Source of the DNA: Bacteroidota bacterium
Lineage (GTDB): Bacteria; Bacteroidota; Bacteroidia; Bacteroidales; Prolixibacteraceae
NCBI GenBank assembly: GCA_023251435.1
Contig: JAHEYU010000031.1
Location: forward strand, 1-64,000
DNA length: 64,000 nucleotides
Reading direction: 5' to 3'
In this document: piece after piece, positions 6,476-14,804 of the stretch
Position numbering within the stretch: the stretch's first letter is position 1
How the letters are laid out: every line of letters begins with the position of its first letter
Translations under genes and position numbers: made by a program
The notes under the pieces: model-generated
What the model saw: the letters and a program-made list of their open reading frames with translations, nothing else
The model's database searches: none
Told to the model about the DNA's origin: nothing

Positions 6476-9243
6476 TTGTTCATGCTTTTTATCCGGTTAA
6501 ATTCTACTTTTAATTCTAAGCATGCCTGCGAACATACCTTATCAAGCTGATTAACAAGCTCGTTTATCTCTCCCGACTGTTTTTGGGTAATGGCATATTC
6601 CTGTACTTTTTTTGCCATATTTTCGAAGTCGATGCTAATTCCCATAATCGAAAATGAGGGGATCATTTTATGAGCAGAGGCATACATCAGGTCCCAGTTT
6701 TTGTCTTTAAGACTTTGTTTCATTGCTAAAATCAATGGAGGTGTTTGTTCCAGATAAGCTGAAATCATTTCCATCATTAGCTTAGGATGCGATTTTGTGC
6801 GTTGGTTTAAATATCCCAGATCAATACATTTATCCTTGACAATATCTTGTTTTTCTTCGGTTTCCTGCCCGTTATTTTTCATTATCAGACTAACTATTTT
6901 ACTGTACAATATGCGCTCATCAACAGGTTTGGCAATGTAATCGTTCATTCCAACAGCCTTGCATTTGGCCAGATCAACCGTGGTAACATCGGCAGTTAGC
7001 GCAATAATCGGGATTTTCGAGTTCAAAACGTTACGAATATAGTCGGTGGCTTCAAATCCATTCATTTCGGGCATTTGCAAGTCCATTAAAATCAGGTCGT
7101 AATTTTTTTTGCGCATCATTTCAATGGCAATCTTTCCATTGTCAGCCACATCACGTTCAAAACCAAAATCATCGAGCAGGGTCTTCATCAGCAACTGGTT
7201 GAGGATGATATCTTCAACAACCAAAATTTTCAGTTCATTTGGTTCGCTTTTTAATTCAATAATATCCGATTCAGATTCGGCATTCTCAGTTGTTTTCTTG
7301 AAATCGAGCCGGAAGCTGAATGTGGAACCTACACCCACTTTGCTTTGTACTGTAATTATTCCATCCTGCGACTCAACCAGCTGCTTAACAATGGCAAGTC
7401 CTAAACCGGTACCTCCGTATAACCGCGATGTACCGCTCGAAGCCTGTTGAAAGTTTTCGAAAATTCTTTCCAGTTTGTTTTCGGGTATTCCTATGCCGGT
7501 ATCGGTAACCGAAAATTGAATGCTTGCTTTTTTATCGTCTTCTTCAAGCAATTGAACACTTACCGTAATTTTTCCTTTGGCCGTAAATTTTACCGCGTTA
7601 CTTACGAGGTTCATAATAATCTGGTGTAAACGTACCGGGTCACCAACCAGCACATCCGGAATATTTTTGTCATACTCCTTCACCAGTGTTAAATTTTTTT
7701 CCTGAATTTTTGTTTCGAACAGATGAAGCATTGCCGAAATCGACAAGGCCATTTTAAATGGCGTTTGTTCAAAAGTCATTTTCCCAGCATCTACTTTGGC
7801 GAGATCGAGAATGTCGTTGATAAGCACGATTAGCGCATCGCCACTCAGTTTTATAGCATTCAGGTATTCTTTTTGTTTGGCCGATAATTCGGTTTTCATC
7901 AATACTTTGGTAAACCCGATAATCGCATTCATTGGTGTACGAATTTCGTGGCTCATGTTCGATAAAAACTGTTGCTTCGCTTTTACTGCATTTTCAGCTA
8001 TCAGTGTGGCATTTTCGGCTTTTTCTTTGGCTTCTTCGGCAATCCCTACAGCCAGTTCGGCAAACACAATGGCTTCGGTTAATTCGGTCGCAATTCTTTT
8101 TTGTTCAGTTACATCGCGGGCAACAATTACAACGCCTATAACACGGTCGCGGTCATCTTTGTAAACCGATCCGTTAAACAATACATCGGTCAGTTTTCCA
8201 TTGGCATGTCGAAGTGTAAGTGGCGAATCGGCAACCGATCCCATCGCAAACACTTCTTTATAAACTCCGCGTGCTTTCTGCGGTTCGGTAAAATAATCGA
8301 GAAAATCGGTTCCTTTCAGATCCTCGCGCGACATGCCGGTAATATTCACCAGTGCCTCGTTCATGTCGGTAATTTTTCCTTGTGGGCTAATCACAACCAA
8401 TGGGTCGCGGCTTGCTTCTATAAGGCTTAACGAATATTGTGAAGCAAGTTTTAACGAATAGCTGCTTGCTTCGAGTTCTTTACTGGCCAACGCCCGTTTC
8501 TCTTTCTCTTCGTTCTGGTAGTCAAGTTCTTTATCAGCAATTACTAATTCTGCCGCCCGTTTATTTTTCTCCTTGTTCTGAAACAGTAGTTCTTTGTCAG
8601 CAATGATTAGTTCTGCTGCACGTTTTCCTTTTTCATCGCTTTGGAAAGCCAGTTCTTTGTTAGCAATGATCAGTTCAGCTGCCCGTTTTTCTTTTTCTTC
8701 GTTCTGAAAAGCCAACTCTTTATTGGCAATTATCAGTTCAGCCGCGCGTTTTTCTTTTTCATTGCTTTGAAAAGCAAGTTCCTTGTTGGCAATTTGCAAT
8801 TCATTTGCCCGTTTCCCTTTTTCATTATTTTGAAAAGCAAGTTCTTTGTTGGCTAACTGTAACTGCAATACCCATTTTTGTTTGGCGATGTCTCTGGCAA
8901 CAACAACAGCACCAATTACTTTTCCGCTGGAATCTTTGTAAACCGAGCCGTTAAATAATACATCGGTCAGCTTTCCGTTTTTATGCATGAAGGTAAGAGG
9001 ACAGTCTTTTACCGATCCTTTTGAAAATACTTCCATGTAAATTTCACGAGCCTTCTTCGGTTCGGTGAAATAGTCGTAGAAATTAGTGCCAATCAATTCT
9101 TCACGATCAATTCCGGTAATATCTACTTTTGCCTGATTCATATCGGTAATTTTACCATCAATGCTGATGGTAATCAACGGATCCAGGCTGGCTTCAATTA
9201 AACTGCTGGCGTATTGCGAATCGTGTGCTATTGTTCTTTCCAT
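6472..9243 (-). CDS. Soluble PAS-PAS hybrid histidine kinase with REC and HPt domains
   Basis: 923 residues without membrane segments. Domain order: PAS 1 (about 10-122), six 21-residue coiled-coil repeats (131-256), PAS 2 (about 270-382, closely similar to PAS 1), HisKA with H432 in SHEIRTPMNA, HATPase with NLVSNA (545-550), DTGIG (581-585) and GGTGLGLAI, REC with phosphoacceptor D721 (LILMDLQMPEMNG), and HPt with H858 (ASAHKM). This is a complete four-step phosphorelay. The receiver-only protein coupled downstream is the natural final acceptor, and the AraC-type gene directly upstream (9269-9814) may be part of the same circuit. The two near-identical PAS domains suggest internal duplication together with the coiled-coil spacer. 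The ligand is unknown. Confidence 0.95.
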   Translation of the reverse strand: MERTIAHDSQYASSLIEASLDPLITISIDGKITDMNQAKVDITGIDREELIGTNFYDYFTEPKKAREIYMEVFSKGSVKDCPLTFMHKNGKLTDVLFNGSVYKDSSGKVIGAVVVARDIAKQKWVLQLQLANKELAFQNNEKGKRANELQIANKELAFQSNEKEKRAAELIIANKELAFQNEEKEKRAAELIIANKELAFQSDEKGKRAAELIIADKELLFQNKEKNKRAAELVIADKELDYQNEEKEKRALASKELEASSYSLKLASQYSLSLIEASRDPLVVISPQGKITDMNEALVNITGMSREDLKGTDFLDYFTEPQKARGVYKEVFAMGSVADSPLTLRHANGKLTDVLFNGSVYKDDRDRVIGVVIVARDVTEQKRIATELTEAIVFAELAVGIAEEAKEKAENATLIAENAVKAKQQFLSNMSHEIRTPMNAIIGFTKVLMKTELSAKQKEYLNAIKLSGDALIVLINDILDLAKVDAGKMTFEQTPFKMALSISAMLHLFETKIQEKNLTLVKEYDKNIPDVLVGDPVRLHQIIMNLVSNAVKFTAKGKITVSVQLLEEDDKKASIQFSVTDTGIGIPENKLERIFENFQQASSGTSRLYGGTGLGLAIVKQLVESQDGIITVQSKVGVGSTFSFRLDFKKTTENAESESDIIELKSEPNELKILVVEDIILNQLLMKTLLDDFGFERDVADNGKIAIEMMRKKNYDLILMDLQMPEMNGFEATDYIRNVLNSKIPIIALTADVTTVDLAKCKAVGMNDYIAKPVDERILYSKIVSLIMKNNGQETEEKQDIVKDKCIDLGYLNQRTKSHPKLMMEMISAYLEQTPPLILAMKQSLKDKNWDLMYASAHKMIPSFSIMGISIDFENMAKKVQEYAITQKQSGEINELVNQLDKVCSQACLELKVEFNRIKSMNK
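8475..8853 (-). repeat. Six 63-bp coiled-coil repeats inside the hybrid kinase
   Basis: The cores ANKELAF/ADKELLF/ADKELDY begin at residues 131, 152, 173, 194, 215 and 236, exactly 21 apart. They link PAS 1 to PAS 2 with whole heptads. The unit is the same as the one in the partial kinase at 7-303. Confidence 0.92.
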
Positions 9244-9268
9244 TTTATTCTTTCGGTTGTTTCAACTA

Positions 9269-9814
9269 TTAATTACCAATCTCTTCAATTGGGCTTCTTC
9301 TTTTTTCTTTCATTTGCTTGAAGTGAGAAGGGGAGAGTCCCGTCATCTTTTTAAACTGGTTTGAAAGGTGAGCTACACTGCTGTAATTCATTTTCCAGGC
9401 AATTTCAGTAATATTAAGTTCTCCGTATATGATCAGTTCTTTAATCCTTTCAATTTTATGCGAAATGATGAATTGCTCGATGGTTGTCCCCTGAACTTCA
9501 GAAAACAGATTAGCCAGATAGGTATAATCGTAGTGCAATTTTTCGCTTAGAAAACTGGAAAAGTTTACTTTGACCAACTCGTCAGAATGATGTACCATTT
9601 CGATGATCGTATTCTTTATTTTTTCAATCAGAACCGATCGTTTGTCGTCCATTAATTCGAAACCGGAGTTAAGCAAAGCAATTCTTACCTGCTCACGAAC
9701 CTCTGCCGAGATATTCTCCATAATCTCGACTTCCCCCAGATCAACCACCATAAAGTGAAGTCCAAGCTTTTTTAACTCTTCTTTCACCGCAACTTTGCAA
9801 CGGTTGCTGACCAT
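9269..9814 (-). CDS. AraC-family regulator
   Basis: 181 residues from the ATG at 9814; a TTG at 9835 would add seven residues. The C-terminal half is a double helix-turn-helix of AraC type: FIISHKIERIKELI, then ITEIAWKMNYSSVAHLSNQFKK, then TGLSPSHFKQ. The N-terminal 75 residues (MVSNRCKVAVKEELKKLG) are a short alpha/beta sensor not resembling the usual cupin. It lies 25 bases upstream of the hybrid kinase on the same strand and probably shares its transcript. Its own promoter region carries the ATTCACAC element (9916-9930), which also occurs upstream of the GT4, CsbD-like and kinase genes. It is therefore a candidate regulator of that set; this is inference. Confidence 0.88.
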   Translation of the reverse strand: MVSNRCKVAVKEELKKLGLHFMVVDLGEVEIMENISAEVREQVRIALLNSGFELMDDKRSVLIEKIKNTIIEMVHHSDELVKVNFSSFLSEKLHYDYTYLANLFSEVQGTTIEQFIISHKIERIKELIIYGELNITEIAWKMNYSSVAHLSNQFKKMTGLSPSHFKQMKEKRRSPIEEIGN

Positions 9815-9915
9815 ATATTTGATAAATAATTTCAAGTGCTTTTAGTTTATTTTACAGACATTTACAAAGTTGTACAACTTATACTACAATTGTATTACAA
9901 AAATCTGTAAATAAG

Positions 9916-9930
9916 TTACACAATTCACAC
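9916..9930 (-). promoter_or_regulatory. Shared motif copy upstream of the AraC-type gene
   Basis: On the minus strand this reads GTGTGAATTGTGTAA. It fuses the two blocks (GTGNGAAT and AATTGTGTAA) that are spaced apart in the copies at 3478-3513 and 3899-3934. It lies about 100 bases upstream of the ATG. Confidence 0.4.
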
Positions 9931-10007
9931 ATTGGATGAGGTATGCATTTTTGAGAATAATTTCACCAAAAATTAAATTCGATACTATTTTGCTTTATGG
10001 AAATTAA

Positions 10008-10163
10008 TTTTGCAATTCAAAATGCGACTATTTAAAAGGGAACGATTATCGGTTGGTTGTAGTGATCAAATTTCAGATTAAGATGGTTTACATCCGCTTT
10101 ATCGGTACGCATAGCGAATACAATAAAATTGACTGTACTAATATGAAGCACATTACCCGATAA
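10008..10163 (+). pseudogene. HigB-type toxin, C-terminal remnant
   Basis: The frame encodes GNDYRLVVVIKF followed by MVYIRFIGTHSEYNKID. This is the C-terminal core of HigB-type mRNA interferases (gN.yRLvv, vyIRFiGTHaEYdkId). It is preceded by a stop codon at 10005, so the N-terminal half is lost, and the toxin cannot be functional. Confidence 0.75.
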
Positions 10164-10363
10164 AAACGCCATCACTTCCTGAGGTTCTGAAACTAAAGAT
10201 GTATGAAAAGGACCTGACGCAAAACATGTTATCTGAAATTATCGGAGTAAGCCCCTTGCGCATTAGTGAATATCTCAATGGGAAAAGCGAACCAACGTTG
10301 AAGGTTGCCAGAACGATCTGTGTCAAATTGGATATTAGTCCTTACATTTTGCTAGGGCTTTGA
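10142..10363 (+). pseudogene. HigA-type XRE antitoxin, truncated
   Basis: The frame opens after a stop at 10139 and reads HYPIKTPSLPEVLKLKMYEK, then GVSPLRISEYLNGKSEPTLK, ending at a TGA (10361-10363). This is the C-terminal XRE domain of HigA-type antitoxins, with helix-turn-helix residues intact. The N-terminal 50 or so residues are missing, and the frame overlaps the higB remnant, so a deletion joined the two genes. An ATG at 10199 could still start a 54-residue DNA-binding peptide, so a residual orphan repressor is possible. Confidence 0.7.
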
Positions 10364-10372
10364 TTTTCGAAA

Positions 10373-10414
10373 AATAAATGTCACGTTTCTACCGGTAAAA
10401 ACGTGACATTTATT
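10373..10414. terminator. 16-bp perfect inverted repeat between higA remnant and mnmE
   Basis: AATAAATGTCACGTTT (10373-10388) pairs exactly with 10399-10414 around a 10-base loop. It lies between convergent genes, ten bases after the higA remnant stop and about 45 bases after the mnmE stop. A bidirectional terminator is the simplest reading; an operator is possible. Confidence 0.6.
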
Positions 10415-10458
10415 GCAAATTTATTAAATGAAGCTAAAAGCAAATAAAAGAAGGGTAG

Positions 10459-11853
10459 CTATTTCCCGATGCAGAAGTTCTTGAAAATATGACCTAAAAT
10501 CTCATCATTTGATATTTCTCCAGTGATTTCACCGAGGTAATGAAGGCACTCGCGAATGTCTTGAGCAAGGAAGTCGCCAGAGATCAGATTTTCAAGCCCA
10601 AGTTGCACTCTTTCAATGGATTCATGTGCATTTGTCAGTGCTTCGAAGTGACGCACATTGGTTACGATCACAGCGTCTTCGCTGATCGAATCTAATGAAA
10701 CAGCATGTTGCATTTCCGAAATTAACTCGTCGAGATTGGTTTTTTGTTTGGCCGCAATAAATACGATTTTTTCATTGTCCAACAGTGGCATTTCTTTCAG
10801 TTTTGAAGTCGTTTCAGGCAATCCGCGATCAACTTTATTGGCCGTAATAATAAGGTGCTGGCCATTTATTCGTTCCCTGATCTTTTCTATTCGTTGAACG
10901 ACTGTCTCAAAATCATTTTGAGCGTCAACCACCAAAATCACCACAGTTGCCAAATCCAATTTGCTGTAGCTGCGCTCAATTCCAAGTGTTTCAATTTCGT
11001 CGGTAGTGTCGCGAATTCCTGCTGTATCAAAAAAACGGAATGCCGTTCCGTGGATATTTACCACATCTTCAATTACATCGCGGGTAGTGCCATGAATATC
11101 AGACACAATGGCCTTTTCTTCGTTCAGTAATGCATTTAAAAGTGTCGATTTCCCAACATTGGTCTCGCCAATTATCGCTACCGGAATTCCGTTTTTGATA
11201 ACATTGCCCAATTGAAAAGAATTCTTTAGCTTCCGGAGGATTTCTTCGATTCTGAAAACCAGCTTTTTAAGTTGTTCGCGGTCAGCAAATTCAACGTCTT
11301 CTTCGCTGAAATCGAGTTCAAGTTCAATCATGGAAATAAAATGGAGCAATTCGCCACGTAAACTGGCCAATTCAGACGAGAATCCGCCTCGCATCTGGTT
11401 GATAGCAACTTTTTGTGCTGCCCGGTTGGTTGAAGCTATCAGGTCGGCAACTGCTTCAGCTTGCGAAAGATCCATTTTTCCATTCAGGAATGCACGTTGG
11501 GTAAATTCGCCGGGAAGCGCCATACGGGCACCTTTTATAATTAGCAGTTGCAGAATGCGTTGTTGGATATAAACCGAACCATGACAGGTAATTTCAATTA
11601 CATCTTCTCCGGTAAACGAATGGGGGGTACGAAATATCGAAACCACTACCTCGTCGATTAGTTCGTCACCGGCAGAAATACTTCCAAAATGCAGCGTATT
11701 GGGCTTTTGTGCTGCCAGCTTTTTCCCTGAAACGGGCGACTGAAATACGGAATCGGCAATTTCGATGGCTTTTTCTCCTGAAAGACGGATGGTTGCAATA
11801 GCTCCCATTCCGGGAGAAGTTGCAATCGCACAAATTGTTATTTGATCTAGCAT
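10459..11853 (-). CDS. mnmE: tRNA modification GTPase MnmE (TrmE)
   Basis: 464 residues, a normal length. The N-terminal folate-binding domain (residues 1-120) includes TSPGMGAIATIRLSG and LPGEFTQRAFLNGKMDLSQAEA. A helical domain surrounds a Ras-like G domain with P-loop GETNVGKS (229-236), the G2/G3 segments GTTRDV and DTAG, and NKVD. The C-terminus ends in CIGK, the catalytic Cys motif. With MnmG it installs the cmnm5 group on the wobble uridine of certain tRNAs in the cytosol. It is followed by an inverted repeat (10373-10414). An ordinary housekeeping gene. Confidence 0.98.
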   Translation of the reverse strand: MLDQITICAIATSPGMGAIATIRLSGEKAIEIADSVFQSPVSGKKLAAQKPNTLHFGSISAGDELIDEVVVSIFRTPHSFTGEDVIEITCHGSVYIQQRILQLLIIKGARMALPGEFTQRAFLNGKMDLSQAEAVADLIASTNRAAQKVAINQMRGGFSSELASLRGELLHFISMIELELDFSEEDVEFADREQLKKLVFRIEEILRKLKNSFQLGNVIKNGIPVAIIGETNVGKSTLLNALLNEEKAIVSDIHGTTRDVIEDVVNIHGTAFRFFDTAGIRDTTDEIETLGIERSYSKLDLATVVILVVDAQNDFETVVQRIEKIRERINGQHLIITANKVDRGLPETTSKLKEMPLLDNEKIVFIAAKQKTNLDELISEMQHAVSLDSISEDAVIVTNVRHFEALTNAHESIERVQLGLENLISGDFLAQDIRECLHYLGEITGEISNDEILGHIFKNFCIGK

Positions 11854-11957
11854 TTTCGAATTTCTTTTTGCAAAAATAGAAATTTCAGCATAAAGCCAGT
11901 CATTTGGATGTTTTTAGCTATTCTGGTTTCAAAATGCTTTCTCAAAAATGGCTTCTG

Positions 11958-12899
11958 TTAAGTCATTAATTTACGCTTCAGTAATTTTATCATATTGATT
12001 GCCCTTACTGAAAATGAACCTGCAACTGGTTTCTTCGTGATCAGGAAGAAATCGTTGGGAAGAAAACGTCGGTGAGCATTATCGAAGGAACTCACGTAGC
12101 CACTTTCTAATATACTCCATGAATATGCACTAAATATGGCAGTTGCATTCACTATTTCGGACGTAGATAAATTCGCCGGGAGCTTTCGGGACCTGTATCC
12201 CATCCATGAAACAATTCCCGCCCAGGGTAAATCCTTAACAGCATCTTGTACAGCTTCAGATGTTGAATAGTGATCAGAATGGTCACCTTCATTGTATTTA
12301 CGATCGGAACTATGAGTATTCACCCACACCTGTTCGTCAAGTCCACTCTCTGCAATTATAATCGATTTTAAGGTTTGGGTCAGGTCATTCCATCCGTGGT
12401 AAATGGTCGAATGATCAACAGCAGTTATGGTTTTCAAACTTCCTTTTCGCAGTTTTTCCAGACTTTGGTTTCCAGTGGAAGGTAAACCTTCGCCATATAA
12501 ACCATCAGGAAGTCGAAGGAAATAATTAATTATGTGATTCTTATAGACGTATTTAGTAATGAAATGTCCATTTACTGATACGATGCTACTGAAAGGTACA
12601 TCGCTTACTTCTTTTCCTAAAATATCGCAAGCAAATTTTGATGAATATACAGCTCCTTTTTCCCTGGCGATGTAATAGGGGATTTTCCCATTTTCGTATG
12701 CCAGGCATCCATGCCCTGCATCACCTGCAGTAAGAGTAATAATCACAACTTTTGCAAATGAAAGGTCATCAACAATATTCTTTGACATAAAGAGCTGCCA
12801 GTCGTCGGCATGTCCATGTACATAGAATGATACCTGATCTTGTCCTCGAAGTAGAGCTGGATAAATCGATATAATACAGATAAATAGCAAAATTTTCAT
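11958..12899 (-). CDS. Secreted PIG-L-like deacetylase-family protein
   Basis: 313 residues with a Sec signal peptide (about 1-19, ending LLRGQ). The first metal motif is GHADDW (29-34), corresponding to AHPDDE of PIG-L/LmbE deacetylases but with Trp for the Glu. The second His motif is GDHSDHYSTSEA, matching H-x-DH. Family members remove N-acetyl groups from GlcNAc-containing substrates using zinc. The signal peptide and a neighbouring glycosyltransferase patch suggest a surface or environmental glycan substrate. The Glu-to-Trp change next to the catalytic Asp may alter or weaken activity. It lies divergent from the GT32-like gene at 13056. Confidence 0.75.
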   Translation of the reverse strand: MKILLFICIISIYPALLRGQDQVSFYVHGHADDWQLFMSKNIVDDLSFAKVVIITLTAGDAGHGCLAYENGKIPYYIAREKGAVYSSKFACDILGKEVSDVPFSSIVSVNGHFITKYVYKNHIINYFLRLPDGLYGEGLPSTGNQSLEKLRKGSLKTITAVDHSTIYHGWNDLTQTLKSIIIAESGLDEQVWVNTHSSDRKYNEGDHSDHYSTSEAVQDAVKDLPWAGIVSWMGYRSRKLPANLSTSEIVNATAIFSAYSWSILESGYVSSFDNAHRRFLPNDFFLITKKPVAGSFSVRAINMIKLLKRKLMT

Positions 12900-12964
12900 T
12901 GCTTCAGGAAATTAAGTTAATGCACTTATTCAGCTAAAAACAATAACCCAATAACTGTAATGTC

Positions 12965-12997
12965 TTGTTATCGGTTATTCAAATATAATTATTTTTG
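12965..12997 (+). promoter_or_regulatory. Bacteroidota-type promoter for the GT32-like gene
   Basis: TTG at 12965-12967 and TATTTTTG (TAnnTTTG) at 12990-12997 with a 22-base spacer, 58 bases before the ATG at 13056. Confidence 0.4.
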
Positions 12998-13055
12998 AAC
13001 TGCTAAATTAATCACCAACGAATCTATATTGTTTACGCTAACGAATCAAAATGAA

Positions 13056-13823
13056 ATGACCGAAGAAATAAAAGTAATAACCACAAAAGAGGAGCTTATT
13101 CATGTGTCAGCCGACAAACCATTTGCCTTTGTTATTTGGTGTTTTTGGTATGAAGGAAAAATGAATGAAAACCGGACCAGAAGCTTTGAAATGATGAAAT
13201 CAAATCTTGGAGTACCTCTTTGCCTGATTACTAAAGAGAACATTCATGAATTTATTCTTCCGGAATACCCATTGCACCATACATTTCAGTGGTTAAGTGA
13301 TGTGCACAAATCGGATTATTTAAGAATTTATTTTTTGCATCACTACGGTGGCGGTTGGCATGATATTAAGCCAACATTGGTGAATTTTAAACAGGTTTGG
13401 GATGTGTTTTCAGATCAGGAAGTATATTTTGTTGGAAGACCTGAAATTGAAGGAGGGGCGGCAAAGGTTTTCGATTCTGAAGGAAATTGGATGCCCGATT
13501 TATGGAAAGATCTGGTGGGTTGTGGCTGGTGGATTGGCCGACCTAATACGCCTTTATCAACCGATATGTATCTGAAAATAAATGAATTGCTTGACACTAA
13601 TTTCGAATTACTTAAAAAATATCCGGCAAAGACACCATTCGATAAAAAGAAGAAATCAAAATTTTCATGGGTGCCGTTCTTTACATCGAAATACAAGGGT
13701 TATCCGCTTCCATGGACCGTATTTGGAAATATTTTTCATCCGCTAAACTACAAATACCGGGCGCATGTAAAGCGAAATCTGCCCGCTGACGAAAAATATA
13801 ACGCAGGACTTCCTTACCGTTAA
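13056..13823 (+). CDS. GT32-like sugar transferase (capsule/LPS type)
   Basis: 255 residues from the ATG at 13056. An in-frame TTG at 13029 is possible but less likely. The segment KSDYLRIYFLHHYGGGWHDI (85-104) matches the nucleotide-sugar site of GT32 and capsular polysaccharide transferases (S/D..R...L...GG.Y.D.d), with HD in place of the usual YxD. VFGNIFHPL lies near the C-terminus. There is no signal or membrane segment. It is the only plus-strand gene between two minus-strand genes in the glycan patch, and it converges on the GT2 gene at 13847. Donor and acceptor are unknown. Confidence 0.7.
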   Translation: MTEEIKVITTKEELIHVSADKPFAFVIWCFWYEGKMNENRTRSFEMMKSNLGVPLCLITKENIHEFILPEYPLHHTFQWLSDVHKSDYLRIYFLHHYGGGWHDIKPTLVNFKQVWDVFSDQEVYFVGRPEIEGGAAKVFDSEGNWMPDLWKDLVGCGWWIGRPNTPLSTDMYLKINELLDTNFELLKKYPAKTPFDKKKKSKFSWVPFFTSKYKGYPLPWTVFGNIFHPLNYKYRAHVKRNLPADEKYNAGLPYR

Positions 13824-13846
13824 AAAAATAGGTAATTGTTTGTTTT

Positions 13847-14743
13847 TCAGATAATAAATTCTGCATTATCGGAGAAGGCAAGAGATTTGCCTACTGTACA
13901 CTGATTTTCGCTGAGAGCACTAATTTTCTTACTTCGTAAAATGTTGCGCGAAAAGTGCCGGGTAATAATTATTGACAGCGTAGTGCCTGTAACAAAATTT
14001 ATAATCTTCGACATTTTTTTTCTGCGACGCAACGGACCACCAAGTTTTTTGTAGATAAAATCCTTGTGCTTGATGTTGAAATAGGCTATTGTTAATGCAA
14101 GACCTTCATTGCGGGCATTTTCGGTTCTTGTATTTTGTCTGATCCGATAATAAAAACCAATTTTTGGAAGCCGAACTACCTCACCGCCATTTTTTAACAT
14201 CGACAACCAAAAATCCCAGTCTTCCAACGACCACGTCATCTTCTCGTCGTAACCACCTATTTCAGCCCAGTCCGACTTACGGTAAAGTGCAGTCGTGAAT
14301 ATTAAGTTTCTTCTGACCAATTTATTTAACGAAAACTCTGGTAAATTCCACTTTCCAACACGATCTCCAAATTTTTCAGCTTCGCAATAAACAACTTTTA
14401 CATTGGGTTTGCTTTCCAGAATTTTTACAGCTTCTGCAATATAATCTTCCGAAATCAGATCGTCAGAGTCTAAAGGGAGAATAATTGAACCAACGGAGTT
14501 TAGTATTCCAAGATTTCGTGCGGCTGATGGGCCTTTATTCTCTTGATAAAAATAGTGGATAAACGGAAATTCTTTTTCAAGTTGTAACGAAATTTCTTCG
14601 GTTTTGTCGGTAGAACCATCATTAACTAGTATGATTTCAAGATTTTTATAGCTCGAGTTAAGCACAGATGTGACACTTTCTTTTAAAAAGCACCCCTGAT
14701 TGAAGCAGGGCATAATGACTGAAACTACAACTTTTGAAGACAT
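13847..14743 (-). CDS. Family 2 glycosyltransferase
   Basis: 298 residues. The GT-A fold is visible at the N-terminus: VSVIMPCFNQGCFLKESVTS, ILVNDGSTD (39-46), GPSAARNLG and the metal-binding DSDD (92-95). The W-containing acceptor segment is WSLEDWDFWLSML. The last 60 residues are basic and hydrophobic (RRRKKMSKIINFVTGTTLSI), suggesting membrane association. It probably adds a sugar to a surface polysaccharide. It is co-oriented with the DUF4422-like gene 61 bases upstream. Confidence 0.9.
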   Translation of the reverse strand: MSSKVVVSVIMPCFNQGCFLKESVTSVLNSSYKNLEIILVNDGSTDKTEEISLQLEKEFPFIHYFYQENKGPSAARNLGILNSVGSIILPLDSDDLISEDYIAEAVKILESKPNVKVVYCEAEKFGDRVGKWNLPEFSLNKLVRRNLIFTTALYRKSDWAEIGGYDEKMTWSLEDWDFWLSMLKNGGEVVRLPKIGFYYRIRQNTRTENARNEGLALTIAYFNIKHKDFIYKKLGGPLRRRKKMSKIINFVTGTTLSIIITRHFSRNILRSKKISALSENQCTVGKSLAFSDNAEFII

Positions 14744-14804
14744 TAGGTTAGGGACTTTTATATTTTTCTTGCTAATATAGTTAAAACATATAAAAGTTCA
14801 AATC

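Larger units (their letters stand above)
9815..10458. other. 644-base region without an intact gene
   Basis: It contains the AraC-type promoter region (to about 9930), higB and higA remnants on the plus strand (10008-10363) and a strong inverted repeat (10373-10414). Confidence 0.7.
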
